Positions 18,683-27,875 are shown, counted from the stretch's first letter. The stretch: DNA of 64,000 nucleotides from Pseudoalteromonas atlantica (GCA_007988745.1 BJUT01000019.1:1-64000), one strand, 5' to 3'. Translations and numbers: made by a program. The notes: generated from the sequence alone by a model not told the origin.

Positions 18683-20194
18683 TTAATGTCTAAAATCTGT
18701 CATTAGCGCAGGTATGCCTGGCAGCATACCAACAATAGCCATAACGGTAGTTAAAATAACAAACATAATTAGCGGAATAACCCAACGGCTCATTTTAGTT
18801 AAATTAGCACTGCGCTCTTTACAGCCAATTAAGCCTAAGTTATCAAGCAGCATAGTCAGTGACCAACCAAAAGCAGGGTTAACCAAGCTTGACGCAAATA
18901 CAACAATAGCGGCCGATTGCGTTGTTTTACCTTCGCGTGTCATTTCCATACCCGCCTCAAGCAGCGGAATAAACACACCTACAATAAGCGCAACACACAG
19001 CACAGGTTGCCAAATGGCTAAATCCATTGGGTAGCCCCATAAACCCGCAATAATACAAAATACGGCTGTTAAAATGGCGCCCGCCGGGATAGGGCGTTTA
19101 GCAATAGCGGCAGGGACAATGTAAGTCCCCCACGATGAAGTAAAGTTAGCACCACCGGCCAGCGAGCCAAAGGTTTGTCTAACCGATGCGCTTAGCATGG
19201 TGTCGTCTATGTTCATTTGAACTTTTTCAGTGCGTTGCGGGTAACTAATTTTTTGAAATACTTGATGCCCTAAAAAATCCGGTGACCACATAGCCACAGC
19301 CAATACCGCAAACGGCAGCACAACCACAAAGCTTTCAAGCGTAGGTAAGCCAAGCATCCAGCCTGTGTTCTCGCCCCACCAATAAGCTGGGTTCATATTT
19401 GGTAAGCCCGGCGCGGTATTAAATTCAAACGGCGCACCGAGTGCAAATGCAACCACACCGCCAATAAGGCAGCTAAGCGGCACAGCTAACCAGCGCTTTT
19501 TAAAGTGCTCAAGTAACGCATACAATAAAATGGTCGCCAAAATAACAATAAATGCAATGTGCGCCATATCAATGGCCTCAGCCCATGCAAACAGCTTTTT
19601 AACCTGCGAAATTGTGCCAATAAAGCCTAAATATATAAGTAAGCCCCCGCACACGCCTTTACTCGTTAAGCGTGCCAGCAAGCTCCCTCCTTTGGTTATG
19701 GCTAAAATAAAGCCAAAGGCACCAATCAGTAAGCCAAACGCCATAGGGTGGCCACCAGCGGCAACCACAATAGGAATAAGAGGAATAAGTGGCCCATGAG
19801 TACCTGCTAAGTTAGCGGTAGGTAAAATAAAGCCCGAAAACAAAATAATAAAAATAGAAACAATCAGTAATTCATAGCGTACGTTTTCTAACACAAACGC
19901 ATCGCTTAAACCCAGGGGCGCTGCAAATGTAGCGGCAATAGCACCCACCATAACGACTTTACCAATGGTGCCCGCCATGGCAGGAATCGTGTCTTCAAAT
20001 TCAAAGCGGTAGTCTCTAAATGGTAAATTAGGCCGCCAGCGTTTAGGCTGCATAATTTGCAGCTCGTGCTCTAGGTATTCGTCGCGGGTATTAAACTCTG
20101 AACTAGCTTTATGCTTATTTTGATAGCTGTTGGCATCATCTACGTGCGGTGCGCTTGTTTTTTCTGGCTCGTGACCCTTTGGGGTTACTGACAT
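18683..20194 (-). CDS. DUF3360 family multipass membrane protein, putative permease
   Basis: A 503-residue membrane protein with about 12 hydrophobic segments and a hydrophilic N-terminal tail of some 75 residues. I recognise the DUF3360 family, common in Vibrio and Alteromonadales and distantly similar to NCS2 nucleobase/sulfate-type permeases. Glycine-rich blocks such as PTANLAGTHGPLIPLIPIVVAAGGHPMAF-like sequence and SLAGGANFTSSWGTYIVPAA could line a transport path. The substrate is unknown. It is a single gene convergent to leuD, with GGAGG 5 nt before the ATG. Confidence 0.75.
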   Translation of the reverse strand: MSVTPKGHEPEKTSAPHVDDANSYQNKHKASSEFNTRDEYLEHELQIMQPKRWRPNLPFRDYRFEFEDTIPAMAGTIGKVVMVGAIAATFAAPLGLSDAFVLENVRYELLIVSIFIILFSGFILPTANLAGTHGPLIPLIPIVVAAGGHPMAFGLLIGAFGFILAITKGGSLLARLTSKGVCGGLLIYLGFIGTISQVKKLFAWAEAIDMAHIAFIVILATILLYALLEHFKKRWLAVPLSCLIGGVVAFALGAPFEFNTAPGLPNMNPAYWWGENTGWMLGLPTLESFVVVLPFAVLAVAMWSPDFLGHQVFQKISYPQRTEKVQMNIDDTMLSASVRQTFGSLAGGANFTSSWGTYIVPAAIAKRPIPAGAILTAVFCIIAGLWGYPMDLAIWQPVLCVALIVGVFIPLLEAGMEMTREGKTTQSAAIVVFASSLVNPAFGWSLTMLLDNLGLIGCKERSANLTKMSRWVIPLIMFVILTTVMAIVGMLPGIPALMTDFRH

Positions 20195-20508
20195 AGTCCC
20201 TCCTGTTACTCGTTGCTTATTTATTAATACGGCTTTTGTTAAAGCAAATGAATAGTGAAGGAGCAGAGTAGATCAGCTTTTACTCAGGAATGTATAGGCA
20301 AAAGGTCGTGTATGGCTTTATTTTATGCTAAATCATTGTGTTGGCATTCTTAAATGTAAAGTATATTTTGTTTAAAATCAGTGTGTTGATTTGTTTTTTT
20401 ATGTGTTCTAATTTGGTGAAACATTGTAAAAACAAGGCTGTTATCCTTTAGTCTAAGTAGTGGCTTATGTATTTTAATTGAACTGAAATAGCGCATCTGC
20501 TAGGTTCA
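20195..20508. other. 314-bp AT-rich intergenic region
   Basis: It separates two divergent membrane protein genes. I see AT-rich sequence (for example around 20360-20410) that could contain promoters for both sides but no convincing operator, hairpin or small gene. Confidence 0.5.
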
Positions 20509-21522
20509 ATGGTTACTCAAATAATAAGAAATACAATGCAAATTCAATCTCCTAAATCAATTGGTATTTTACTCGGTACGCTTTACGGCATATTTATGCG
20601 GCTGTTTGTGGAGCTGCTTGATACTTATAATTTAAGTAGCCTTGTATCCATTTCATTTATGTTTTTAGTGCCCGTTGCAATTGGCTATATTCGTATTCAT
20701 TTTGAATTTAAAAGCTCAAATACATTAACTAAAAGGCAAATGGTGACAATTGCTTGGCAGCCAATTTTTGTTTTTTTACTTGTAAGCGTTATTACACTGC
20801 TGGAAGGCAGTATTTGTGTGGCAATGGCTTTGCCTGCCTTTATGCTCTTTGCAAGTATGGGTGGTTTACTGGCAGGCTTTATTAAAAACCGTCAAACAAA
20901 AAACGCTAACAGGCCTTTACTTTCAATAGCTTTGCTTCCTGTATTGCTCTCACCGATTGAGGTAAATTATTTACACTTATCAAAAACGTACGAAGTCACC
21001 AACTCTATAGTTATTGAAGCGCCTATAAATCGTGTGTGGCAGCAGCTTACAAATGTAAGCACCATAGAGCCAAAAGAATTGCCATTTTCGCTTACCCAAT
21101 TAATAGGTGTACCTAAACCTTTAGAGGCAAATATGAATGCTACGGGGGTTGGGGCTGTTAGAACCAGTAAATGGCAAAAAGGAGTTAAATTTAAAGAAGT
21201 GATTACGGATTGGCAGCCAAATAAACAGATGCTTTATAGATTTGAGATAGACCCTGATGCTATTCCCGATGACGCACTCGATAAACACGTAAAACTAGGC
21301 GGGGAATACTTTTCACCTCTGTATGGTGGGTATGCGTTAAGTGAAGATAAAAGCGGCAATACGATTTTAACTTTAAAAACGACTGTGCAAGATAATACAA
21401 ATTTTGGTGTTTATTCGCGAATATGGGGTGAGATGATTTTTCAAGACTTCCATTATTCACTTTTAACATTAATGAAAAACAGAGCAGAAAAGCCACTTGT
21501 CGCAGCTATTTCCCATTATTAA
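20509..21522 (+). CDS. Membrane protein with C-terminal SRPBCC-like domain
   Basis: A 337-residue protein joining two parts rarely seen together. Residues 1-150 carry four or five hydrophobic helices. From about residue 160 (SNSIVIEAPINRVWQQLTNV) begins an SRPBCC/polyketide-cyclase type ligand-binding fold, with typical strand IVIEAPINRVWQ, then KFKEVITDWQPNKQMLYRFE and a long C-terminal helix. Such domains bind hydrophobic ligands; the cytoplasmic or periplasmic side is not determined. Met10 (20536) is an alternative start; neither has a strong ribosome site. Function unknown. A secreted protein gene follows 43 bp downstream. Confidence 0.75.
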   Translation: MVTQIIRNTMQIQSPKSIGILLGTLYGIFMRLFVELLDTYNLSSLVSISFMFLVPVAIGYIRIHFEFKSSNTLTKRQMVTIAWQPIFVFLLVSVITLLEGSICVAMALPAFMLFASMGGLLAGFIKNRQTKNANRPLLSIALLPVLLSPIEVNYLHLSKTYEVTNSIVIEAPINRVWQQLTNVSTIEPKELPFSLTQLIGVPKPLEANMNATGVGAVRTSKWQKGVKFKEVITDWQPNKQMLYRFEIDPDAIPDDALDKHVKLGGEYFSPLYGGYALSEDKSGNTILTLKTTVQDNTNFGVYSRIWGEMIFQDFHYSLLTLMKNRAEKPLVAAISHY

Positions 21523-21565
21523 CTTAAACCGCTATGGTATTAAAAAACTATTATAAGAGTACTTT

Positions 21566-22159
21566 ATGAAATTATTAACGGCAGCAACGTTATTACTTGC
21601 CTCATCAGCGGCTATTGCGCGTCCTGCGCCTTTGGTATCTATACCTACACACGATGCATTTTTTAATAATATAGCTGCACATTGTGGTAAAGCGTTTGAG
21701 GGCAAAGTAAGCGTAGATAACGCAAAAGGCCCAAGCTCATTTGAGAATAAAAAACTAATTATGCATGTTCGTAAATGCACAGATAGCGAGCTACAAGTAC
21801 CATTTCATGTGGGAGATGATGCATCGCGTACATGGCTCATTACTAAAACGGGCAGTGGTTTGAGCTTAAAGCATGATCATCGCCATGAAGATGGCAGCGA
21901 CGATGCCTCAACTATGTATGGCGGTCATACTCTTGATGCGGGTTTTGCACAAATGCAGTCTTTCCCGGCCGATCAATACTCTAAAGAGTTATTTGTAGCA
22001 CAAGGGATAGCGCAGTCGGCAGGTAATACATGGCAAATGTATATTTATCCTGAGGTATTTACGTATCGGTTAATTCGCCAAGGGCGCGAGTTTAAGGTGG
22101 ACTTTGATTTAACTAAACCAATTACTCCACCAGCAGCGCCGTGGGGCTACGAAAAATAA
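21566..22159 (+). CDS. Secreted protein of unknown function
   Basis: A 197-residue protein with a clear Sec signal (MKLLTAATLLLASSAAIARP, cleavage near residue 19). The mature part contains two cysteines (AAHCGKAFEG and HVRKCTDSE) that could form a disulfide in the periplasm, a His-rich LKHDHRHEDGS, and a Pro-rich end. I do not recognise a named family with certainty, though similar proteins occur in marine gammaproteobacteria. It may be co-transcribed with the SRPBCC membrane protein upstream. No catalytic motif is claimed. Confidence 0.7.
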   Translation: MKLLTAATLLLASSAAIARPAPLVSIPTHDAFFNNIAAHCGKAFEGKVSVDNAKGPSSFENKKLIMHVRKCTDSELQVPFHVGDDASRTWLITKTGSGLSLKHDHRHEDGSDDASTMYGGHTLDAGFAQMQSFPADQYSKELFVAQGIAQSAGNTWQMYIYPEVFTYRLIRQGREFKVDFDLTKPITPPAAPWGYEK

Positions 22160-22160
22160 A

Positions 22161-22535
22161 CTATTTTTCTTTTTTCTTGGGTGCGTCACATTGTAGTAAA
22201 ACGTTTAATGGTGGTTGATAAGCGCGTGGTTTAGTAGGAAAACGTTCGTACTCTTGCACGCCTTCAAGCACTTTTAACATAAAGGTTCTGCCGCGGCATA
22301 ATCTGTCTGCGTGGCGCAGTAAAAACATACTTTGATTAGCAAAGTGTTTGTAATCGTCTGATTGTATTTCTATTTTATAGTTGTCTTCACCAATTTTGGT
22401 TTGGTAATAATGTACTTTGTTATCAAAGTCGTATGACTTTTCTTTTTCGCCTACTTCTGCAAAGGCGCTCCCTATACCAGAAAAGGCTAGCAATGCAGCG
22501 CCAACAACTAAATGCGGTGTGTATAAGCCTTTCAT
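22161..22535 (-). CDS. Secreted protein of unknown function
   Basis: A 124-residue protein with a signal sequence (hydrophobic VVGAALLAFSGIGS, cleavage after AFA near residue 26). The mature chain has two cysteines (ADRLCRGRTF and LLQCDAPKKK), probably one disulfide, and ends in a Lys-rich tail. It is convergent with the previous gene with only 1 bp between stops. No family was recognised. Confidence 0.65.
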   Translation of the reverse strand: MKGLYTPHLVVGAALLAFSGIGSAFAEVGEKEKSYDFDNKVHYYQTKIGEDNYKIEIQSDDYKHFANQSMFLLRHADRLCRGRTFMLKVLEGVQEYERFPTKPRAYQPPLNVLLQCDAPKKKEK

Positions 22536-22633
22536 AAAAATGTATCCTTTAATTTGCGAACTTAATACCCATTAATAAAGCATTAAGTGCGATGTATTTA
22601 AGTTAAGTCTAACACCCAAAAAGAGAATATGTG

Positions 22634-23077
22634 ATGTTCAAACAAATAAAACAACTGTTTGCCGCTTTTGACGAGCAACAGCCAAGCATAGAGCAGCATG
22701 ATCTAAAAACAGCGGTTGCTGCGCTGCTTATTGAAGTAATGCGTGCTGATTCTAAGCTCGACCATAATGAACAACACACCCTGACTGTAACCTTAAAAAA
22801 ATACTTTAATTTAACAGAATCGGAAGTTGATGAGCTCACCAACAATGCCGCTGGTAGCTTAGATGGGGCTATTGATTACTTTCAATTTTCTAAGCAGATT
22901 AACGATCACTGCAGTGCGGCGCAGCGCATTGAAATAATTGAGCTATTATGGCGATTGGCGTATGCTGATGGAGAGATAGACCCCCAAGAAGAGTATGTAA
23001 TACGCAAAGTGGCTGGGCTTTTATATGTAGCGCACACCGATTTTATCGCTGCTAAATTAGCAGCGACACAATCGTAA
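22634..23077 (+). CDS. TerB-like protein
   Basis: A 147-residue helical protein of the TerB/tellurite-resistance-like family: VAALLIEVMRADSKLDHNEQHTL and LLWRLAYADGEIDPQEEYVIRKVAGLL form the typical paired helices with acidic residues that bind metal in the family. The ATG at 22634 is chosen; a GTG directly in front (22631) is possible. These proteins are widespread and usually not linked to tellurite. It stands alone between a secreted protein and the FMN reductase gene. Confidence 0.8.
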   Translation: MFKQIKQLFAAFDEQQPSIEQHDLKTAVAALLIEVMRADSKLDHNEQHTLTVTLKKYFNLTESEVDELTNNAAGSLDGAIDYFQFSKQINDHCSAAQRIEIIELLWRLAYADGEIDPQEEYVIRKVAGLLYVAHTDFIAAKLAATQS

Positions 23078-23080
23078 AAA

Positions 23081-23647
23081 TTAGCTTAATTTACTAGCAA
23101 CAGAAACGAGCTGCTGCGTTAATACGCTAATTTTTTCTGCTGTGGTTGGGTCGCTAATTTTTCCATCTTCGTCAAATACAGTAAATGCAGATGGGATAGC
23201 GAGCTGATCGGCAAGTACTAACGAGCCAATCCCGCTTAAAATATCGCGTACATGGTTTAAGCCGCGCAAACCACCAAGCCCACCCGGTGATGTAGCAAAT
23301 AACGCCACTACTTTGTTGCGAAATGCGGGGACTGCGCCTTGCTCAGTTCGCGATGCCCAATCAATTGCATTTTTAAGTGCAGCAGTAATTGAGCCGTTGT
23401 ACTCTGGGCTTGCTAGTAAAATACCATCAGCATTACGCAGTTTATCTTTTAATAGTTGGGCATCGGTGGGTGTGCCTTGCGCTTCAATGTCTTCGCTAAA
23501 TAATGGCAAATTTAACTCAGCGAGTGTAATTACTTCCACTTCAGCACCGGTTTGCAGAGCAAAACGAGCTGCTTCGTTAATGAGTTTTTGGTTAAAGCTG
23601 TCTTTACGCAGGCTACCCGCGAGCGCGATAATTTTTGGTGCTGACAT
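23081..23647 (-). CDS. NADPH-dependent FMN reductase
   Basis: A 188-residue flavodoxin-fold reductase of the ChrR/azoreductase-like family. The FMN phosphate loop is LAGSLRKDSFNQKL at the start, followed by SPEYNGSITAALKNAIDWASR, the family signature, and TSPGGLGGLRGLNHVRDIL. It would reduce quinones, chromate or azo compounds with NAD(P)H. A LysR regulator is divergent and an inverted-repeat operator lies between, suggesting inducible control. The native substrate is unknown. Confidence 0.9.
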   Translation of the reverse strand: MSAPKIIALAGSLRKDSFNQKLINEAARFALQTGAEVEVITLAELNLPLFSEDIEAQGTPTDAQLLKDKLRNADGILLASPEYNGSITAALKNAIDWASRTEQGAVPAFRNKVVALFATSPGGLGGLRGLNHVRDILSGIGSLVLADQLAIPSAFTVFDEDGKISDPTTAEKISVLTQQLVSVASKLS

Positions 23648-23725
23648 AATTAAGACCTTTTATTGGTTGGGTATGACACTAATGTAGCAAATTTTTGCTT
23701 GTAGAAAACCCGAATAAACGCAACA

Positions 23726-23749
23726 CTTATGTGCGTATATGCACATAAG
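23726..23749. promoter_or_regulatory. Inverted-repeat operator between FMN reductase and LysR genes
   Basis: CTTATGTGC-GTATAT-GCACATAAG has perfect 9-bp arms. It contains the T-N11-A form expected for LysR-type regulators and sits 79 bp before the reductase ATG and 16 bp before the regulator start, so the regulator likely controls both. Confidence 0.7.
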
Positions 23750-23764
23750 TAGAAGGTGGGTAGC

Positions 23765-24664
23765 GTGGCAATAAAATTTGACGACTGGCAAGACGTAAAA
23801 GTTGCCTTTGAAGTGGCAAGGCTAGGTACTTTGACCGCCGCAGCAGAGGCATTAAGTGTGCACCATAGCACAGTGCTGAGACGCATAAATAACTTAGAGA
23901 AAAACTTAAATGTACGGTTATTTCATCGCCATGCGCGCGGATATAAAGTAACCGAAAGCGGGGCAAAATTATTTGAAACCGCACAAGCAATAGATAACTC
24001 ACTCGAAGGTTTACATAATGCCATTGCCGCAGCCGATAGTGAGCTCAGAGGGAGCTTGTTACTGACTACCGTAAGTGGTTTTATGGATATGCTAAGCAAC
24101 GTGTGTGAGCAATTTCAAACATTGCATCCGCAAGTGCAGCTAGAAGTGATTTTAGAGCAAAAGCGCTTAAGGCTTGACCACGGACAAGCTCATATAGCAA
24201 TACGTGTAGGCCCCAAACCTGATGAAGGCGACTATATAGCGCAGCACTTAGCTAAGCTATCGGCCGGCCTATATGCGCACAAACGTTATATTGCTAAACA
24301 CGGCATGCCAAAAACCTTAGATGACTTAAAGCAGCATAATTTTATATCGGGTATTGCGGGATTTAATGCGCGTGTACCGTACTTTAGCTGGGTTGATGAG
24401 TTTATTCCTCAGTCGCAAATTAAATTAAGAGTATCAGAAACCTCAGAAGCGGCGCGCGCGGTTATTAAAGGCTTAGGCATAGGGGGGTTGCACCAAAGCG
24501 CGATAGAAAATAACCCCGACGTAGTGCCTATATTGCACGACAAATTACATTGGGAGTTTGACTCTTGGTTGGTTACTCACCATTTAGTACACCGCACCGC
24601 GAAAGTACAAGCTTTTGCTGGCTTATTAAAAACCTACTTTAGTAACATGCCACACGTTAAATAG
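23765..24664 (+). CDS. LysR-family transcriptional regulator
   Basis: A 299-residue regulator with N-terminal winged helix (LGTLTAAAEALSVHHSTVLRRINNLEKNL, then VRLFHRHARGYKVTESG) and C-terminal substrate-binding domain starting near residue 90. GTG at 23765 is chosen because AGAAGG lies 9 nt upstream; GTG at 23756 directly abuts that site. It is divergent from an FMN reductase with a palindromic operator between. Its 3' end overlaps the convergent norR by 8 bp. The inducer is unknown. Confidence 0.88.
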   Translation: MAIKFDDWQDVKVAFEVARLGTLTAAAEALSVHHSTVLRRINNLEKNLNVRLFHRHARGYKVTESGAKLFETAQAIDNSLEGLHNAIAAADSELRGSLLLTTVSGFMDMLSNVCEQFQTLHPQVQLEVILEQKRLRLDHGQAHIAIRVGPKPDEGDYIAQHLAKLSAGLYAHKRYIAKHGMPKTLDDLKQHNFISGIAGFNARVPYFSWVDEFIPQSQIKLRVSETSEAARAVIKGLGIGGLHQSAIENNPDVVPILHDKLHWEFDSWLVTHHLVHRTAKVQAFAGLLKTYFSNMPHVK

Positions 24665-26213
24665 TTTTTTTAACTTTAATGCCTAGGCGTTTGGCAAGCC
24701 TAACTAGGTTGGCTCTGTCGAGTTCAAGGGTTCGTGCAGTAGCTGCCCAATTATAATTATGCTGTTTTAATTGCTCGGTAATAACCGTAAATTGCAAAGA
24801 TTCAACGGCCTGTTTTAAAGGCTGATGATGGGCAGTGTGGGCGGTAATTGGCGTGCTAACGTGCGCGTTGTTGTTTGGTTGTTGGGTTAAATCGCAGTGC
24901 TCGCTTGTAATTGTTATTATTGGGTTTTGCCACTGGCTTTGTTTAGCTTTTAATGCGCTGCGGCTAATAACATGCTCAAGCTCGCGTACATTACCAGGCC
25001 AACTGTATTGGTTGAGCAATACTTGCGCTTCAGTGCTTAGCTTTAATTGTTTAATACCTAATTTACGGGCAGTTTGTTCAATAAAATAACCAGCCAGTAA
25101 AGTTATGTCGTGCTCGCGTTTATTAAGTGGCGGCACGGTAATAGGGTAAACACTTAGCCGGTGATATAAATCGGCTCTAAAGCGGCCTTGCGCTACCTCA
25201 TGTTTTAAATCACGATTAGTGGCTGCTATTACCCTTACATCCACATATTTTGGCGTGTCTTCTCCCACTGTTTGTATTTCACCACTTTGCAACACCCGCA
25301 ATAATTTGCTTTGCATAGCCAATGGTAGCTCGCCAATTTCGTCTAAAAATAACGTGCCGCCATCAGCTAGCTGAAACTTACCTTGGCGGGCATTTTGTGC
25401 GCCAGTAAATGAGCCTTTGGCGTGGCCAAAAAACTCACTCTCTGCAAGGTTCTCGGGAAGAGAGGCACAATTTAAGTGAATCAGCGGTTGATCTTTTCGG
25501 GCAGAATTTAAGTGAATATTACGCGCTACTAGCTCTTTTCCTACGCCCGTTTCTCCTAACACCAATACACTAAAATTAGAGGCCGCTACGAGTTTTATTT
25601 CATTTTTAAGCGTTTGCATTACAGGGCTTTGGCCAATAATTTCGCCGCCATCGCGAGTAAGTGCATCACGCGTTAGCGCTTGTACAAGGGCGTTTGAATG
25701 CTGTGCATGGTGTTTGTAATGGGCAAGCTCCAGGGCTGTTTTAAAATGCGCACTGCACAGTGTTTGTAAGGTGCTTAGCGTATCCACGCTGATACTGCTA
25801 AAGGCATTTGCGTTTAAGCTATCGAATGTAAGCACGCCTAGCAAAGTGCTTTTATCGTAAAGGGGTAAACCTAAGCAAGCATGCACAGGAATATCGCCCG
25901 TTTTGGCCAGCAGCAGGCCGTCGTATGGGTCGGGCAGGGGGCAGTCGTGTGCAAACTGTAATGCGTGGTTTGCACTACAAATGGCCGCTAATCGAGGGTG
26001 CTCTGCTATTTTAAAGCGCCTACCAAGGCTATCGGGCATCAGACCTTTGATGGCTAAGGGCTTAAGTTGCTCGCCCTGCACCACAAGTAATGCACTGGCA
26101 TCACTAGGTATTGCACGTTCAACCGTTGCCAATAATTGATCAAAGCTGTGCTCGTGCAGCGTGCTTTGGGCAAGCTCTAAAGCCACTTGGGTAAGGTTGA
26201 ATTGTTGGTTCAT
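24657..26213 (-). CDS. norR: Nitric oxide responsive sigma-54 activator NorR
   Basis: A 518-residue bacterial enhancer-binding protein. An N-terminal GAF domain (1-165) binds NO at a mononuclear iron in NorR; the likely ligand region is conserved (HPRLAAI, LPDPYDGL, HACLGLPLY, Asp131). The AAA+ domain has Walker A GETGVGKE (220-227), the sigma-54 loop GSFTGA (267-272) and Walker B FLDEIGE. A Fis-type helix-turn-helix (NWAATARTLELDRANLVRLAKRLG-like) closes the protein. The loop reads GSFTGA instead of GAFTGA. It is divergent from a sigma-54 promoter, a small membrane protein, nnrS and hmp, so it regulates NO detoxification here; it is not next to norVW as in E. coli. Confidence 0.95.
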   Translation of the reverse strand: MNQQFNLTQVALELAQSTLHEHSFDQLLATVERAIPSDASALLVVQGEQLKPLAIKGLMPDSLGRRFKIAEHPRLAAICSANHALQFAHDCPLPDPYDGLLLAKTGDIPVHACLGLPLYDKSTLLGVLTFDSLNANAFSSISVDTLSTLQTLCSAHFKTALELAHYKHHAQHSNALVQALTRDALTRDGGEIIGQSPVMQTLKNEIKLVAASNFSVLVLGETGVGKELVARNIHLNSARKDQPLIHLNCASLPENLAESEFFGHAKGSFTGAQNARQGKFQLADGGTLFLDEIGELPLAMQSKLLRVLQSGEIQTVGEDTPKYVDVRVIAATNRDLKHEVAQGRFRADLYHRLSVYPITVPPLNKREHDITLLAGYFIEQTARKLGIKQLKLSTEAQVLLNQYSWPGNVRELEHVISRSALKAKQSQWQNPIITITSEHCDLTQQPNNNAHVSTPITAHTAHHQPLKQAVESLQFTVITEQLKQHNYNWAATARTLELDRANLVRLAKRLGIKVKKTI

Positions 26214-26268
26214 GTCAAAATGACCTATTCGTGTTTTTATGATTTAAATTAGAGTGTGTCATAAAGAC
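26214..26268 (+). promoter_or_regulatory. Two NorR enhancer sites
   Basis: GTCA-AAA-TGAC at 26214-26224 is an exact NorR core (GT-N7-AC), immediately at the norR start. GTCA-TAA-AGAC at 26258-26268 fits with one mismatch. They lie 55-110 bp upstream of the sigma-54 -24 element. E. coli uses three sites; a third was not found. Confidence 0.75.
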
Positions 26269-26321
26269 TCAATTTGTAAAGTGTTTATATTTAACTTACT
26301 GAATATTAGTGTTTTATTTTA

Positions 26322-26338
26322 TTGGCACACTATGTGTA
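26322..26338 (+). promoter_or_regulatory. Sigma-54 promoter of the NO detoxification operon
   Basis: TTGGCAC (26322-26328) is a perfect -24 element. The -12 region reads GTGTA in the correct register instead of TTGCA (GC replaced by GT), so the promoter is slightly weak. Transcription would start about 12 bp downstream, before the ATG at 26374. Confidence 0.65.
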
Positions 26339-26373
26339 ATAGCTAAGTAACGTTAATGGTTGCTGAGGTAGTT

Positions 26374-26643
26374 ATGAACACACTTACACTAAATAATGTA
26401 AACAACCAGGTTGAGTTAGGCGCATTTTTTAAATCGCTATTATTTACTGCTAATACAGTATTAGGGCTTAGCGCTATTTGTATGGTTGTGAGCATTTTAA
26501 TTAGTTACCCGTACGCAGAGCACTTTTCGATGCAGGTACAAATATCAGCGCATATTAGTACGATTGTAGTGGCAGCTATTTTAAAAGTTAGTTATGTGCT
26601 GCGTTGTGTTGCTCAACATGGTTTAGGGCAGGAAGTACGCTAA
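26374..26643 (+). CDS. Small two-helix membrane protein of the NO locus
   Basis: An 89-residue protein with two hydrophobic segments (about residues 22-45 and 55-78) and short polar ends. GAGG 6 nt before ATG 26374 fixes the start; an ATG upstream at 26356 has no such site. It is the first gene behind the NorR-dependent promoter, and its stop TAA overlaps the nnrS ATG (TAATG), so it is coupled to nnrS. I do not recognise a characterised family. It carries His and Cys residues (HFS, SAHIS, LRCVAQHG) near the helix ends, which would allow metal or heme binding, but this is speculation. Confidence 0.8.
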   Translation: MNTLTLNNVNNQVELGAFFKSLLFTANTVLGLSAICMVVSILISYPYAEHFSMQVQISAHISTIVVAAILKVSYVLRCVAQHGLGQEVR

Positions 26644-27875
26644 TGCGCCCACTAAATTTAACAGAGCCAATGCCAGCGCACATAGCTATTCATCACGTAA
26701 CAAAATGGCCGTTATGGATGCTTGCATTTAGACCCTACTTTTTAGCAGGCGGTTTGCTGGCATTTTTATCGATAGGGTATTGGCTACTTATTTTAACGGG
26801 CTATGCTAGTTGGCACTTAACCATGCCAGCCACACTTTGGCACGCGCACGAAATGCTGTTCGGCTTTGCAGGAGTGGTAGCCGTCGGTTTTTTACTTACG
26901 GCGGCACAAACTTGGACAGGCGTTGAAAGTATAAATGGCAAAGCACTTATGCTGCTTACTTTTGTATGGATAAGTGCTCGTTTAGCGTTTTTTATAAAGC
27001 TGGCTGATTTTGCTAATGCTAATTTATGGCTTGTTACTGTGCTACAGCTAGCATGGTGGCTAGGGGCAATTACGGCACTGGCTAATATGCTAATAACAGC
27101 ACGCAGTAAAAATAATTACCCTTTTTTAGTTATTTTAAGCGTGTTGTGCGCCCTTAATACTCTTTATTTACTACTTGTTTTAAATAACAACATGCAGCTT
27201 GCATTAGCTGTGGTTGACACTGCGGTACTGGTTGTCAGTTTACTGGTCGGCATTGTAGCAGGGCGGGTTATTCCTTTTTTTACAGCTAAAGGCTTAGCGC
27301 TTAGCGAGCAAGTACGCACTCATAAAATTGATAAAGCACTGCTGTATTTATCAATATTGGCAATTACTTTATTTTTTATCAGTAAATTATTTTTAAGCTC
27401 AATTAGCCCTGCATTAATTGTTGCAATAGTGGCTGCGCTTCACTTAATTCGCGCAAAACTTTGGTGGCATGCAAACGTGCTAAAAGTGCCTTTATTATGG
27501 TCTTTGCATTTTTCTTATTCTGCTTTAGGTGTTGGCTTAATGATGATTGCACTGAGCTTTTACACAAGCGAAGTACATTTTAAAGATGCGCTCCACCTTA
27601 TCACTATTGGCACAATAGGGATGATGATTTTAGCCATGATGACCCGTGTATCGCTAGGGCATACAGGGCGCACGCTTAATACACCTAAATATATATCTGT
27701 TGCTTTTGCGCTTGTGCTGGTGGCAGCTATTACTCGCTCCATACTCCCTTTAATTATTGCGCCACACTTTGCTTGGCAGATCAGTGCCTTGCTGTGGTTA
27801 GTGGCTTTTTTGTTATTTTTAATTTACTGCACACCTATATTAACGCGGCGTCGTGTTGATGGGCGCCGTGGTTAG
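26643..27875 (+). CDS. nnrS: NnrS family heme/copper membrane protein
   Basis: A 410-residue protein with about 12 transmembrane helices. Typical NnrS blocks are WMLAFRPYFLAGGLLAFLSIGYW, ATLWHAHEMLFGFAGVVAVGFLLTAAQTWTG-like sequence, VAGRVIPFFTAKGL and ITIGTIGMMILAMMTRVSLGHTGR. NnrS proteins in other bacteria lower NO stress and hold heme and copper. The ATG at 26643 overlaps the previous stop, which argues against the upstream start inside that gene. It belongs to the NorR-controlled operon with hmp. Confidence 0.93.
   Translation: MRPLNLTEPMPAHIAIHHVTKWPLWMLAFRPYFLAGGLLAFLSIGYWLLILTGYASWHLTMPATLWHAHEMLFGFAGVVAVGFLLTAAQTWTGVESINGKALMLLTFVWISARLAFFIKLADFANANLWLVTVLQLAWWLGAITALANMLITARSKNNYPFLVILSVLCALNTLYLLLVLNNNMQLALAVVDTAVLVVSLLVGIVAGRVIPFFTAKGLALSEQVRTHKIDKALLYLSILAITLFFISKLFLSSISPALIVAIVAALHLIRAKLWWHANVLKVPLLWSLHFSYSALGVGLMMIALSFYTSEVHFKDALHLITIGTIGMMILAMMTRVSLGHTGRTLNTPKYISVAFALVLVAAITRSILPLIIAPHFAWQISALLWLVAFLLFLIYCTPILTRRRVDGRRG

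Noticed and set aside
22609..22845. 78-codon antisense frame at the TerB-like gene
   Set aside because: Ser/Cys-rich shadow of the conserved TerB-like helices.
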